DNA of 18,155 bases from an uncultured Litorilinea sp. (lineage in GTDB: Bacteria; Chloroflexota; Anaerolineae; Caldilineales; Caldilineaceae): positions 1-18,155 of the forward strand of contig CAKZVN010000210.1 of NCBI GenBank assembly GCA_937922105.1, written 5' to 3'. The notes under the pieces are model-generated. The model ran no database searches. It worked only from the letters and a program-made list of their open reading frames with translations, and was not told the DNA's origin. The position numbers and the translations under genes were made by a program. Positions 1 through 6,678 of this stretch are shown piece by piece (position 1 is the first letter of the stretch; the number at the start of each line of letters is the position of its first letter).

Positions 1-680
1 AAGAGATAGGAAAGTCCTAGTTCGGCCTGTAGCTCCAGCATGAGGTTGACGATCTGAGCCTGGACCGATACGTCCAGCGCGGAGACCGGTTCGTCGGCGA
101 CGATGAGAGCCGGGTTGAGCGCCAAGGCGCGCGCGATGCCGATGCGCTGGCGCTGACCGCCGCTGAAGGCATGGGGATAGCGGTTGAGGTAGGCTTCCGG
201 CAATTTGACCAGTTCGAGTAGTTCCTTGACGCGATTGCGGCGCTCCTGGACGCTGCGCATGCCATTGACCAGCAGGGGTTCACCGATGATGTCGAAGATA
301 GTCATGCGCGGGTTGAGCGAGGAGTAAGGGTCCTGGAAGATCATCTGCATTTGGCGGCGCAGGGGGCGCAGTTCCGATTTGCGTGCGCCGGCGACATCCA
401 CGACGCGCCCGTCGTCACTGCGGAATTTAATTTCGCCCGCGGTGGGTTTGACGGCGCGTAGGATGCAGCGGGAGGTGGTGGTCTTGCCGCACCCGCTCTC
501 ACCGACCAGGGAGAGGGTCTCGCCGCGCTGGATGGTGAAACTTACGTCGTCTACAGCGCGGACATGACCGGCAACCAGGCGCAGCAGGCCCTTACGAATG
601 GGGAAGTATTTGCGCAGGTTGTTGACTTCGAGAATCGGCGCGGATTGCGTTGCAGTAGAAGCGCTTTGGTCAATCGTCAT
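1..680 (-). CDS. oppF: Oligopeptide-type ABC importer ATPase, OppF/DppF-like (3' end beyond window)
   Basis: This is one of the two ATP-hydrolysing subunits of an Opp/Dpp-class ABC importer and acts on the cytoplasmic face of the membrane. I translated it from the ATG at 678-680; about 226 codons are visible and the C-terminus runs off the left edge. Visible motifs in order are Walker A GESGCGKT (residues 60-67), Q-loop IFQDP (Gln116), signature SGGQRQR (173-179), Walker B ALIVADEP (191-198) and D-loop SALD (200-203). The stretch FQDPYSSLNPR is typical of OppF/DppF, whereas OppD usually has FQEPMTSL-like text. It lies 44 bases downstream of oppD and closes the oppABCDF order. The H-loop and the C-terminal oligopeptide-transporter domain would lie outside the window. 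The family assignment is firm; the transported substrate is not readable from this subunit. Confidence 0.93.
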   Translation of the reverse strand, partial: MTIDQSASTATQSAPILEVNNLRKYFPIRKGLLRLVAGHVRAVDDVSFTIQRGETLSLVGESGCGKTTTSRCILRAVKPTAGEIKFRSDDGRVVDVAGARKSELRPLRRQMQMIFQDPYSSLNPRMTIFDIIGEPLLVNGMRSVQERRNRVKELLELVKLPEAYLNRYPHAFSGGQRQRIGIARALALNPALIVADEPVSALDVSVQAQIVNLMLELQAELGLSYL

Positions 681-724
681 GGCGTATCGGCTCGGCAGAG
701 AGTCAAAGGCTGCGCAAGGCAGGC

Positions 725-1741
725 TTAGGAGTGGTAGAGGAAACAGCTGACCTGATGGTCCGGCCCGACCGGTTGTAACTGCGGCTCGCGGCTGTCGCAG
801 GTGCCGCGAATGATTTCGCTGCAGCGGGTGTGGAATGGGCAGCCGACAGGACGATTGTATGGGTGCGGGATGGAGCCGCTGATGGTGGCGAGCTTGGTGC
901 GCGGTCGGGCAAGAATGCTGGGAATGGAGCGCAGCAAGGCCTGGGTGTAAGGGTGCTTGGGCGCGTGAAAGATGGTGTCTACGGGGCCGCGCTCGACCAC
1001 GCGACCGAGGTACATGACCACCACGTCGTCCGCCATTTCGGCGATGACGCCCATGTCGTGGGTGATGAGAATGATGGCGAGACCTTTTTCATCTTGCAGT
1101 CGCTGTAACAGTTCGAGAATTTGGGCCTGGGTCGTTACGTCCAGGGCAGTGGTCGGTTCGTCGGCGATGAGGATTTTGGGATCGCTGGAGAGCGCCATGG
1201 CGATCATGACGCGCTGGCGCAAGCCGCCGGAGAGTTGGAAGGAGTACTCGTCAATGCGGCGCTCCGGTTTGGGGATGCCGACCATACGCAAGAGATCAAT
1301 GGCGCGCTCGCGGGCAGCTCTTTTGGAGAGGTCGCTGTGGAGCCGGATAGCTTCGATGATCTGATTGCCCACCGTGTGATAGGGGCTGAACGAAGTCATG
1401 GGTTCCTGGAAGATCAAGGCGATTTCGCCGCCGCGGATGCTGCGCATCTCGCGGCTGTTGGCGGGCAGCGCCGTCAGCTCCACCTCGTCTACTTGACCGG
1501 AGGAGGTGCGCCGGCGCAGATGGATGGAACCGGACTCGATGCGCCCGTTTTGCTCGACGATGCGGAGAATGGAGCGTGCGGTGACGCTTTTGCCGCATCC
1601 GCTCTCGCCGACGATGCCCAGGGTGCGCCCGGCGTAGACATCGAAGGAGGCGCCGTCAACGGCGCGCACGATGCCTTCGTCTTGGTGATAGTAGGTTCGT
1701 AGATCACGAACAGAGAGAATTGGTTGTTGTTCGGCAAGCAT
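725..1741 (-). CDS. oppD: Oligopeptide-type ABC importer ATPase, OppD/DppD-like
   Basis: This is the partner ATPase of OppF, 338 residues, a normal length for the family. Walker A is GESGCGKS (45-52), the Q-loop sits in IFQEPMTSF (Gln112), the signature is SGGLRQR (171-177), Walker B is ILIADEP (190-196) and the D-loop is TALD (198-201). The C-terminal oligopeptide-transporter domain contains Cys301, 307, 315 and 333 in a CPFHTRC...C...C pattern. As far as I recall, the equivalent cysteines in some Dpp ATPases bind an iron-sulphur cluster. The start ATG at 1739-1741 gives the usual short N-terminus before the ABC domain, but no good ribosome binding site precedes it. The gene sits 84 bases after oppC and 44 before oppF, consistent with one transcript. 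Confidence 0.94.
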   Translation of the reverse strand: MLAEQQPILSVRDLRTYYHQDEGIVRAVDGASFDVYAGRTLGIVGESGCGKSVTARSILRIVEQNGRIESGSIHLRRRTSSGQVDEVELTALPANSREMRSIRGGEIALIFQEPMTSFSPYHTVGNQIIEAIRLHSDLSKRAARERAIDLLRMVGIPKPERRIDEYSFQLSGGLRQRVMIAMALSSDPKILIADEPTTALDVTTQAQILELLQRLQDEKGLAIILITHDMGVIAEMADDVVVMYLGRVVERGPVDTIFHAPKHPYTQALLRSIPSILARPRTKLATISGSIPHPYNRPVGCPFHTRCSEIIRGTCDSREPQLQPVGPDHQVSCFLYHS

Positions 1742-1825
1742 GGGGCGTTTCGGCTCTCATGGCGGTCGCTGATGATGGTCTGCGCCTGTGGCGATCGGTC
1801 ACAGATGGCGGAAGAACGGCATGGA

Positions 1826-2986
1826 TCACCCGTATGGATCGGCCGCGTCGCGCAGACCGTCACCGAGGAAGTTGAAGGCCAGGACCATGACAATCACCGG
1901 GATAGCCGGGATGAGTAGCCAGGGGGTGATGGCGACGGCCTGGATGTTGGAAGCCTGTTGCAGGAGAACACCCCAACTCACAGCGGGGGCGCGCAGGCCG
2001 AGACCCAGGAAACTGAGGGATGTTTCGGCGATAATCATGGCGGGCAAGGCGAGGGTCGTGGCGGCGATGATGTGGCTGAGGAAGGATGGGACCATGTGGC
2101 GGAAGATGATGCGCATTTGGCTTGCGCCAGCTAACTCAGCGGCGGTGACGAAGTCTTCCTCGCGCAGGGCGAGGAAGCGCCCGCGCACGACGCGCGCCAT
2201 GGTGGTCCAACCGATGAGCGCGATGATGATGGTGATGAAAAAGTAGATGCGGGTGATGGGCCATTCGGACGGCATCGCCGCGGCGAGTCCCATCCACAGG
2301 GGAATGGTGGGGATCGAGCGGACAATTTCGATCAGGCGTTGGATGATGGCATCCACTACCCCGCCGTAGAGACCGGAGATGCCGCCCAGGAGCACACCCA
2401 AGAAAAGGCTCAACGCCACGCCCACGAGACCGATGGTCAATGAGGTCTGGGTGGCGAGCATCAGCCGCGAGAAGAGGTCGCGGCCCTGTAGGTCGGTGCC
2501 CATGAGGAAGATGCCGTCTTCGGCGCGTCCGTTGGTGACGCCGATGAGGTGGCGATTGGTGGGGATGAAACCGAAAAGTTTGTATTCATAGCCCTGGGCG
2601 AAGAGGGTGAGATACATTTTCTTTTCGGGGTCCGGCTCGTAGACACGGCGGAAGGTGCGCGGGTCGCGCTTGCCCGTTAGACCCAGGACATGGGGGCGGA
2701 ATTGACCGTCTTCGAAGAAGTAGATGGGCTGGGGGGGCAAAAGCGAGAGCTGCGCGTCGGATTGGCGCGGGTTGGCGTAGGCAAAGAAGTCGGCGAAGAG
2801 GACGATAGTATAGCCGAAGAGTACCACCACTGCGGCAGCCATCGCTAGCCGGTGTTTGCGGAAACGCCACCACATGAGCTGCCACTGGGTCGCCATGCTA
2901 ATGCGGTCGGCGGCAGCGCGTTCCGCTTCGGCGTCGCGCTGGGGAGGGAGAGTTGAGCCTTTGAGAGTTTCGACGGCTTCGGCCAT
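1826..2986 (-). CDS. oppC: Opp-type ABC importer permease, OppC-like, long form
   Basis: This is an inner-membrane permease subunit of the importer, 386 residues. A charged cytoplasmic N-terminus leads to membrane helix 1 at about residues 47-66, followed by an enlarged extracytoplasmic loop of roughly 100 residues before the core permease domain. The ATPase-contacting EAA loop is seen in FVTAAELAGASQMRIIF, and the C-terminus FNFLGDGLRDAADPYG is the characteristic OppC/DppC ending (D-x-L-R-D-x-x-DP). Ordinary OppC proteins are near 300 residues, so this belongs to the long-loop subgroup. Its ATG overlaps the oppB stop by one base (TAATG), with a GAAGG motif just upstream inside oppB, which argues for translational coupling. 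The family call is secure. Confidence 0.94.
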   Translation of the reverse strand: MAEAVETLKGSTLPPQRDAEAERAAADRISMATQWQLMWWRFRKHRLAMAAAVVVLFGYTIVLFADFFAYANPRQSDAQLSLLPPQPIYFFEDGQFRPHVLGLTGKRDPRTFRRVYEPDPEKKMYLTLFAQGYEYKLFGFIPTNRHLIGVTNGRAEDGIFLMGTDLQGRDLFSRLMLATQTSLTIGLVGVALSLFLGVLLGGISGLYGGVVDAIIQRLIEIVRSIPTIPLWMGLAAAMPSEWPITRIYFFITIIIALIGWTTMARVVRGRFLALREEDFVTAAELAGASQMRIIFRHMVPSFLSHIIAATTLALPAMIIAETSLSFLGLGLRAPAVSWGVLLQQASNIQAVAITPWLLIPAIPVIVMVLAFNFLGDGLRDAADPYG

Positions 2987-3987
2987 TATTTGCTGCCTTC
3001 CATGCCAAAGCGAATGCGCGGGTCAATCCACATCAGGATGAGATCCGAGATGAAAGTGCCGATCACGGTCAACACAGCCAACAAGAGCAGAATGGTCGCT
3101 GCGAGGAAGAGGTCCTGGGCGATCAAGGCCTTGAAGAGAAGCGGGCCGACGGTGGGCAGGGAAAGGACGAGGGAGACAATGATGCTGCCCGACACGATGA
3201 ACGGGAAGATGTAGCCGATGGTGCTGGCAAAGGGGTTGAGCGCGGCGCGCACCGGGTATTTAAGAATGACGCGGTGTTCGGCCAAACCTTTGGCGCGGGC
3301 GGTGACGACGTAGGGTTTGCGTAATTCGTCCAGCAGATTGGCACGCATGATGCGCACGACCTCCGCCATACCTGCCAGACCGAGGACAATGGCGGGCAAG
3401 GGGAGGTGCGTGATCAGGTCCCACACTTTGGCCCAACTCCATGGTTGCAACGCCATGTCGGGCGAGAAGAGGCCGCCGATGCTCTGCACGTTGAAAAAGC
3501 GATAGCTCACGTACATAATGATCAAGGCCAACATAAAGTTGGGCACGGCAATCCCGATAAAGCCGATAAACGTGAAAATATAGTCTCCGATGGAGTATTG
3601 GCGGACGGCGGAGTAGATGCCGATGGGCAACGAGAGCGCCCAGATAAAGACGACCGCGGCAAAGGAAACGATGACCGTAAGGGTCATGCGGTCACCGATG
3701 ACTTCCAGCACAGGGCGGTTGTACTCCATCGCCATGCCGAAATTGCCGCGCAACATCAACCCGACCCATTTGAGATACTGGATGTAAACGGGTTGATCGA
3801 GGCCGTACTGGATGCGCAGGGCCGCGGCTTCTTCCATGCTCACCATGGTGCCGGTTGCTTGGAGGTTGGCGATGTAGGCGGTGACGTAGTCACCCGGCGG
3901 CAATTGGATGACGACGAAAGCAATAATGGACGCAGCGATGATGGTGAGGATGCCGGCAACAAAACGTTGGATGATGTAGCTGACCAT
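2986..3987 (-). CDS. oppB: Opp-type ABC importer permease, OppB-like
   Basis: This is the second inner-membrane permease subunit and pairs with OppC to form the translocation path. The protein of 333 residues starts at the ATG at 3985-3987 (MVSYIIQRFVAGIL), which gives the normal family N-terminus running directly into membrane helix 1. The reading frame stays open for 21 more codons upstream, but that segment lies in an inverted repeat and does not look like protein. Several hydrophobic segments follow, with the EAA loop at YVVTARAKGLAEHRVI and the conserved ending DPRIRFGMEG. An AGGAA motif precedes the start by about 13 bases, so translation may be modest. The stop overlaps the oppC start. 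The oppA stop is 93 bases upstream, separated by two hairpins. Confidence 0.93.
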   Translation of the reverse strand: MVSYIIQRFVAGILTIIAASIIAFVVIQLPPGDYVTAYIANLQATGTMVSMEEAAALRIQYGLDQPVYIQYLKWVGLMLRGNFGMAMEYNRPVLEVIGDRMTLTVIVSFAAVVFIWALSLPIGIYSAVRQYSIGDYIFTFIGFIGIAVPNFMLALIIMYVSYRFFNVQSIGGLFSPDMALQPWSWAKVWDLITHLPLPAIVLGLAGMAEVVRIMRANLLDELRKPYVVTARAKGLAEHRVILKYPVRAALNPFASTIGYIFPFIVSGSIIVSLVLSLPTVGPLLFKALIAQDLFLAATILLLLAVLTVIGTFISDLILMWIDPRIRFGMEGSK

Positions 3988-4016
3988 AGGCAGGCGATTC
4001 CTGTACTGTGCAGGAA

Positions 4017-4048
4017 GCCACCCGGAAGCCACAGGGCTTCCGGGTGGC
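4017..4048 (-). promoter_or_regulatory. Perfect 14-bp intercistronic hairpin between oppA and oppB
   Basis: Bases 4017-4030 and 4035-4048 are exact reverse complements around a 4-base loop. In the minus-strand transcript the hairpin lies after the oppA stop and about 29 bases before the oppB start. No U-run follows, so it is not a classical intrinsic terminator. In ABC importer operons such hairpins often stabilise the binding-protein mRNA or reduce read-through into the permease genes. That role is inferred here. Confidence 0.7.
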
Positions 4049-4050
4049 AT

Positions 4051-4077
4051 ACGGCGCGCCCCGTCCGAGGGCGCCGT
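4051..4077 (-). repeat. Second small inverted repeat after the oppA stop
   Basis: A 7-base arm at 4051-4057 is the reverse complement of 4071-4077. It lies directly after the oppA stop codon and directly before the larger hairpin at 4017-4048 in transcript order. The two stem-loops together fill almost the entire oppA-oppB spacer. A role in differential stability of the transcript is an inference. Confidence 0.45.
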
Positions 4078-4080
4078 AAA

Positions 4081-6228
4081 CTACTCGATATCCTTGAAGA
4101 AGAAGGTCGCCGGGCGGGAGATGTTGGGGGTCTGCCCAGCCTGGATGTTGAACTGGCGCAACGGGATGTTGCCCATGTTGTTCTTGACGATGCGCACCCC
4201 CATGAAGGCGCCGGATTGGCCGACGGTGCCGGCGGTCCAGACTTCGTCGGTGATGATCTTCCAGATTTCGCGACCGATGGTGATGCGCTCTTCGGGCGTG
4301 GCGACCAAGCCCTGGGAGAACATGTCCAACACACGCTTGACGTTGTCGGGCGGCTCGATGCCGGCTGCGCCGTTGCTGGAGTACCAGTCACCGAAGGCAG
4401 GCCCGGTCCCGGAGGAGTTGTTGATGGGCAACGCATGGAACGGGTAGAGATACAACTCGTCCGTGCCGTCGTTTTGCCAGAAGAAGATTTGCAGTTCGTT
4501 GGCGGCGCGGCGCTGCTCGACCAAGCCACGCTCCTGTTCGACGACGTTGGCGAAGATGCCGATCTCGGCCCAGTCTTCCTTGATCAATTCAGCCATCTGC
4601 GTGAACTGGATGAAGGCCGGGATGGTGGGGATTTCGAGGATCAGACGCTGGCCGTTGTCGGTGCGCAGGCGGTAGCCCTCAGAGTCGCGCGCGGTCAGGC
4701 CGATGCTGTCCAGCAGGGCGTTGGCCTGATCCGGGTCATAGGTTGCCCAGAGCGTGCGATATTCGGGGCCGGGATTGAAGACCGAACTTTCGGCGACGAC
4801 CGCCGAGCCGGGCACGCCGATGCCCAGGAAGATGATCTCGTTGATGGAGTCGCGGTCAATGCCCAGCGAGAGCGCGCGGCGGAAGTCCACGTTGCGCAGC
4901 CATTTGCCGATTTCGGGGTCGGCTTGGTAGCTCTGGTTGAACATGAGCGCGCCGTCCGCGCCGTGTTGCGCCGGGTCCAGGTAGAGGGTGTAGTTACCCT
5001 TTTCCTGGTTTTCCAGGAAGACCGGGACGTTGGCAATGGCGAGGTGGCGGGCCTGGTAGTCGTATTCACCGGCAATGGCGCGCAGGTTGAGGACTTCCAG
5101 GTTTTCGGCGAGACCCATGGAGATGCGGTCAATGTAGGGCAGTTGATTGCCTGCGGTGTCGACGCCGAAGTAGTAGGGGTTGCGCTCCAACACCCAGGTG
5201 TCGGTGGTGATGGGGTTGACGGTCTTCCACGGGGTGACGACGGGCAATTCAGGGTTGCGCGCCCAGGTGTTGCGATCCTTGAAGAGGTTCACCCAGTTGT
5301 CGAAACCGGAGGAGGCGACCAGGGCGTCCAGTTCTTCTTTGTCAACAAAATCGGGGTGGAACTGCTTCAGGTAGTGGGCTGGGGCAAAACCACCCATCGC
5401 GGCGTTGCCGAAGATGGCGTTACCGCCGAAGACATTGACCGAGCTGGCGAGGACTTCCAGGAAGAGGCTGTTGGCCTGCGGGAAGGTGAACTGGATGGTG
5501 TAGTCGTCCAGGGCTTCCAGTGTGGCGCCCTTATCCACATTAAAGAACGGGGAGCGCACGGGCACCAGGTCCGCGTTCATGTACATGTGGTTGAACCAGA
5601 ACATGATGTCGGCGGAGGTGAAGGGCGCGCCGTCCGACCACTTGAGGCCTTGGCGCAGGAAGATGGTGATGACGGTGCCGTCTTCATTGACTTCCCAGCC
5701 CTTGGCGACGTTGGGGGTCAGTTTGGGGAACTCGTCCGCATCCCAGAAGAGCAAGCGATCCCCACCGGCAACGCGATGACCGTTTTGGCCGTCACCAGGG
5801 CCGGTGAAGCCACGGCGCCAGGTGCCGCCATATTTGCCGATCTCATGCAGCGGTTGGATCACCAGGAGATCCTCACGAATGGGGAGGCGCTCCTCGACCG
5901 GGGGGAGTTGGCCCGCGGCGACCATCTCTGCCAGCATGGGGGCTTCGTTGAAGGTGGTGGGATACTGGGAGACATCCGTGATGATTTCCGGTCCTTCAAT
6001 ATCACCCTTGATGAGGGCCGCGCCGAGGCGTTCTTCCTCTGCAGGAGCAGCAGGCGCAGCGGGCGCCGCAGGAGCTGCGGGAGCCGCCGGCGCAGCAGGG
6101 GCAGCCGGTGCCGCCGGTTGGGCCGGTGCGGCAGGCGCAGGCTGTGAGCCACCGCCGCCACATGCTGCTACGCTGAGCGCCACGAGCAGCATGAGGGTGA
6201 TGACCCAGGTCAATCGTTTGGAGAGCAT
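4081..6228 (-). CDS. oppA: ABC importer substrate-binding lipoprotein, OppA/SBP family 5, large form
   Basis: This is the extracytoplasmic solute-binding protein that delivers substrate to the OppBC permease; 715 residues. The N-terminus has basic residues, a hydrophobic core and a lipobox ending at Cys23 (LSVAAC), so it should be lipid-anchored. Residues 30-63 form a Pro-Ala-Ala linker. The family-5 binding fold follows, with recognisable pieces YGGTWRRGF, WEVNEDGTVITIFLRQGLKW and DGAPFTSADIMFWFNHM. Classical OppA is about 540 residues, so this is a long version. Family 5 includes binders of peptides, nickel and oligosaccharides, so the ligand cannot be read from the sequence. The nearby RhaM and isomerase genes make a sugar ligand worth considering. 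The start is fixed by AGGAGG six bases before the ATG. Confidence 0.94.
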   Translation of the reverse strand: MLSKRLTWVITLMLLVALSVAACGGGGSQPAPAAPAQPAAPAAPAAPAAPAAPAAPAAPAAPAEEERLGAALIKGDIEGPEIITDVSQYPTTFNEAPMLAEMVAAGQLPPVEERLPIREDLLVIQPLHEIGKYGGTWRRGFTGPGDGQNGHRVAGGDRLLFWDADEFPKLTPNVAKGWEVNEDGTVITIFLRQGLKWSDGAPFTSADIMFWFNHMYMNADLVPVRSPFFNVDKGATLEALDDYTIQFTFPQANSLFLEVLASSVNVFGGNAIFGNAAMGGFAPAHYLKQFHPDFVDKEELDALVASSGFDNWVNLFKDRNTWARNPELPVVTPWKTVNPITTDTWVLERNPYYFGVDTAGNQLPYIDRISMGLAENLEVLNLRAIAGEYDYQARHLAIANVPVFLENQEKGNYTLYLDPAQHGADGALMFNQSYQADPEIGKWLRNVDFRRALSLGIDRDSINEIIFLGIGVPGSAVVAESSVFNPGPEYRTLWATYDPDQANALLDSIGLTARDSEGYRLRTDNGQRLILEIPTIPAFIQFTQMAELIKEDWAEIGIFANVVEQERGLVEQRRAANELQIFFWQNDGTDELYLYPFHALPINNSSGTGPAFGDWYSSNGAAGIEPPDNVKRVLDMFSQGLVATPEERITIGREIWKIITDEVWTAGTVGQSGAFMGVRIVKNNMGNIPLRQFNIQAGQTPNISRPATFFFKDIE
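6040..6141 (-). repeat. Pro-Ala-Ala linker coding repeat in oppA
   Basis: Codons 30-63 of oppA encode a near-perfect three-residue repeat (PAA/APA units), that is, an imperfect 9-base tandem repeat rich in G and C. The protein segment should be a flexible or polyproline-like spacer between the lipid anchor and the binding domain. Codon use varies between units, which suggests selection on the protein rather than very recent slippage. Confidence 0.85.
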
Positions 6229-6234
6229 GTGGTT

Positions 6235-6240
6235 CCTCCT
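6235..6240 (-). promoter_or_regulatory. Ribosome binding site of oppA
   Basis: The minus strand reads AGGAGG six bases before the oppA ATG. It is a full-strength Shine-Dalgarno sequence, much better than those before oppB or oppD, in keeping with the usual excess of binding protein over permease. Confidence 0.85.
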
Positions 6241-6396
6241 GGTCGGTACTCAAATCGTTGATGGTTGTATAGATGGGAAGCCCGTGGAGCGGACTGCCTG
6301 GACCGAGTGTATTGTCGCCTTAGACCGGCAGACGCCGGTAAGCCGGGACATCGGCGGTTGCGCGGTGGGTGCCCCATTGCTGGGCGTAATCACAAC

Positions 6397-6430
6397 CGCA
6401 GAGTGTGATATATGGGAACTCCACTTTGCG
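6397..6430. promoter_or_regulatory. Inverted repeat, possible operator or leader stem-loop
   Basis: Bases 6397-6405 (cgcagagtg) and 6422-6430 (cactttgcg) are reverse complements except for one position, separated by 16 bases that include an AT-rich core. It lies about 85 bases downstream of the candidate -10 element. It could be a regulator site or an RNA stem-loop in the leader; which of these it is cannot be decided from one sequence. Confidence 0.3.
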
Positions 6431-6514
6431 CTGCGCCGGACGCGTAGAAAGCGGAGCAAGAACGTGTTCGGGAGTGGTGCTTGTGCCGCGAAACGAAGGC
6501 TTATCTGGCGAAGA

Positions 6515-6544
6515 ACGATACCATAGGCCCGCGTTTGCTGTCAA
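6515..6544 (-). promoter_or_regulatory. Candidate sigma-70 promoter upstream of oppA
   Basis: The minus strand reads TTGACA (6544-6539), an 18-base spacer, then TATCGT (6520-6515) preceded by TGG, which gives an extended -10 motif. The -35 is a perfect consensus match and the -10 matches four of six. It points toward oppA, leaving a long leader. Confidence 0.45.
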
Positions 6545-6640
6545 AGTCGTTTATTTTGCTCTGCTCTCGCTCCTTTTCCTGCCGATTTTCTCTCCTGCTC
6601 GTCTGTGTTCTCATTTGTGATCCGGCCCGTTGGTGAGGTG

Positions 6641-6655
6641 GGCGCACGGTGCGCC
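6641..6655 (-). terminator. Weak hairpin downstream of the isomerase gene
   Basis: ggcgca and tgcgcc form a 6-bp stem with a 3-base loop shortly after the isomerase stop codon. No U-run follows on the minus strand, so this is at best a weak or factor-assisted terminator, and read-through into the opp operon is possible. Confidence 0.25.
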
Positions 6656-6678
6656 GAATCGCGCTCGGCCGCGCGGGT

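Larger units (their letters stand above)
6229..6678. other. 450-bp intergenic leader between the isomerase gene and oppA
   Basis: No convincing gene lies here; short open frames have no family features or ribosome binding site. The stretch contains a candidate promoter for oppA (6515-6544), an inverted repeat (6397-6430), a short stem-loop (accggc/gccggt, 6324-6339), another short stem-loop (6641-6655), and the oppA ribosome binding site (6235-6240). If the promoter is right, the oppA mRNA has a 5' leader of nearly 280 bases. I did not recognise a known riboswitch in it. Confidence 0.6.

Noticed and set aside
4017..4048. Intrinsic terminator between oppA and oppB
   Set aside because: The stem is perfect but no U-run follows, and oppB-F need transcription from upstream, so it is reported as an intercistronic hairpin.
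3988..4050. 21-codon upstream extension of oppB
   Set aside because: It falls on the perfect hairpin, and homologues start at the MVSYIIQRF-type N-terminus.
3406..6147. 913-codon open frame on the plus strand
   Set aside because: It lies antisense to oppA and oppB, which have clear family motifs. Its Asp/Val/Gly-rich translation matches a shadow frame of GC-rich coding DNA and has no recognisable domain.
6250..6544. Short minus-strand open frames in the oppA leader
   Set aside because: They have no ribosome binding site, domain or plausible composition; the region reads as non-coding.
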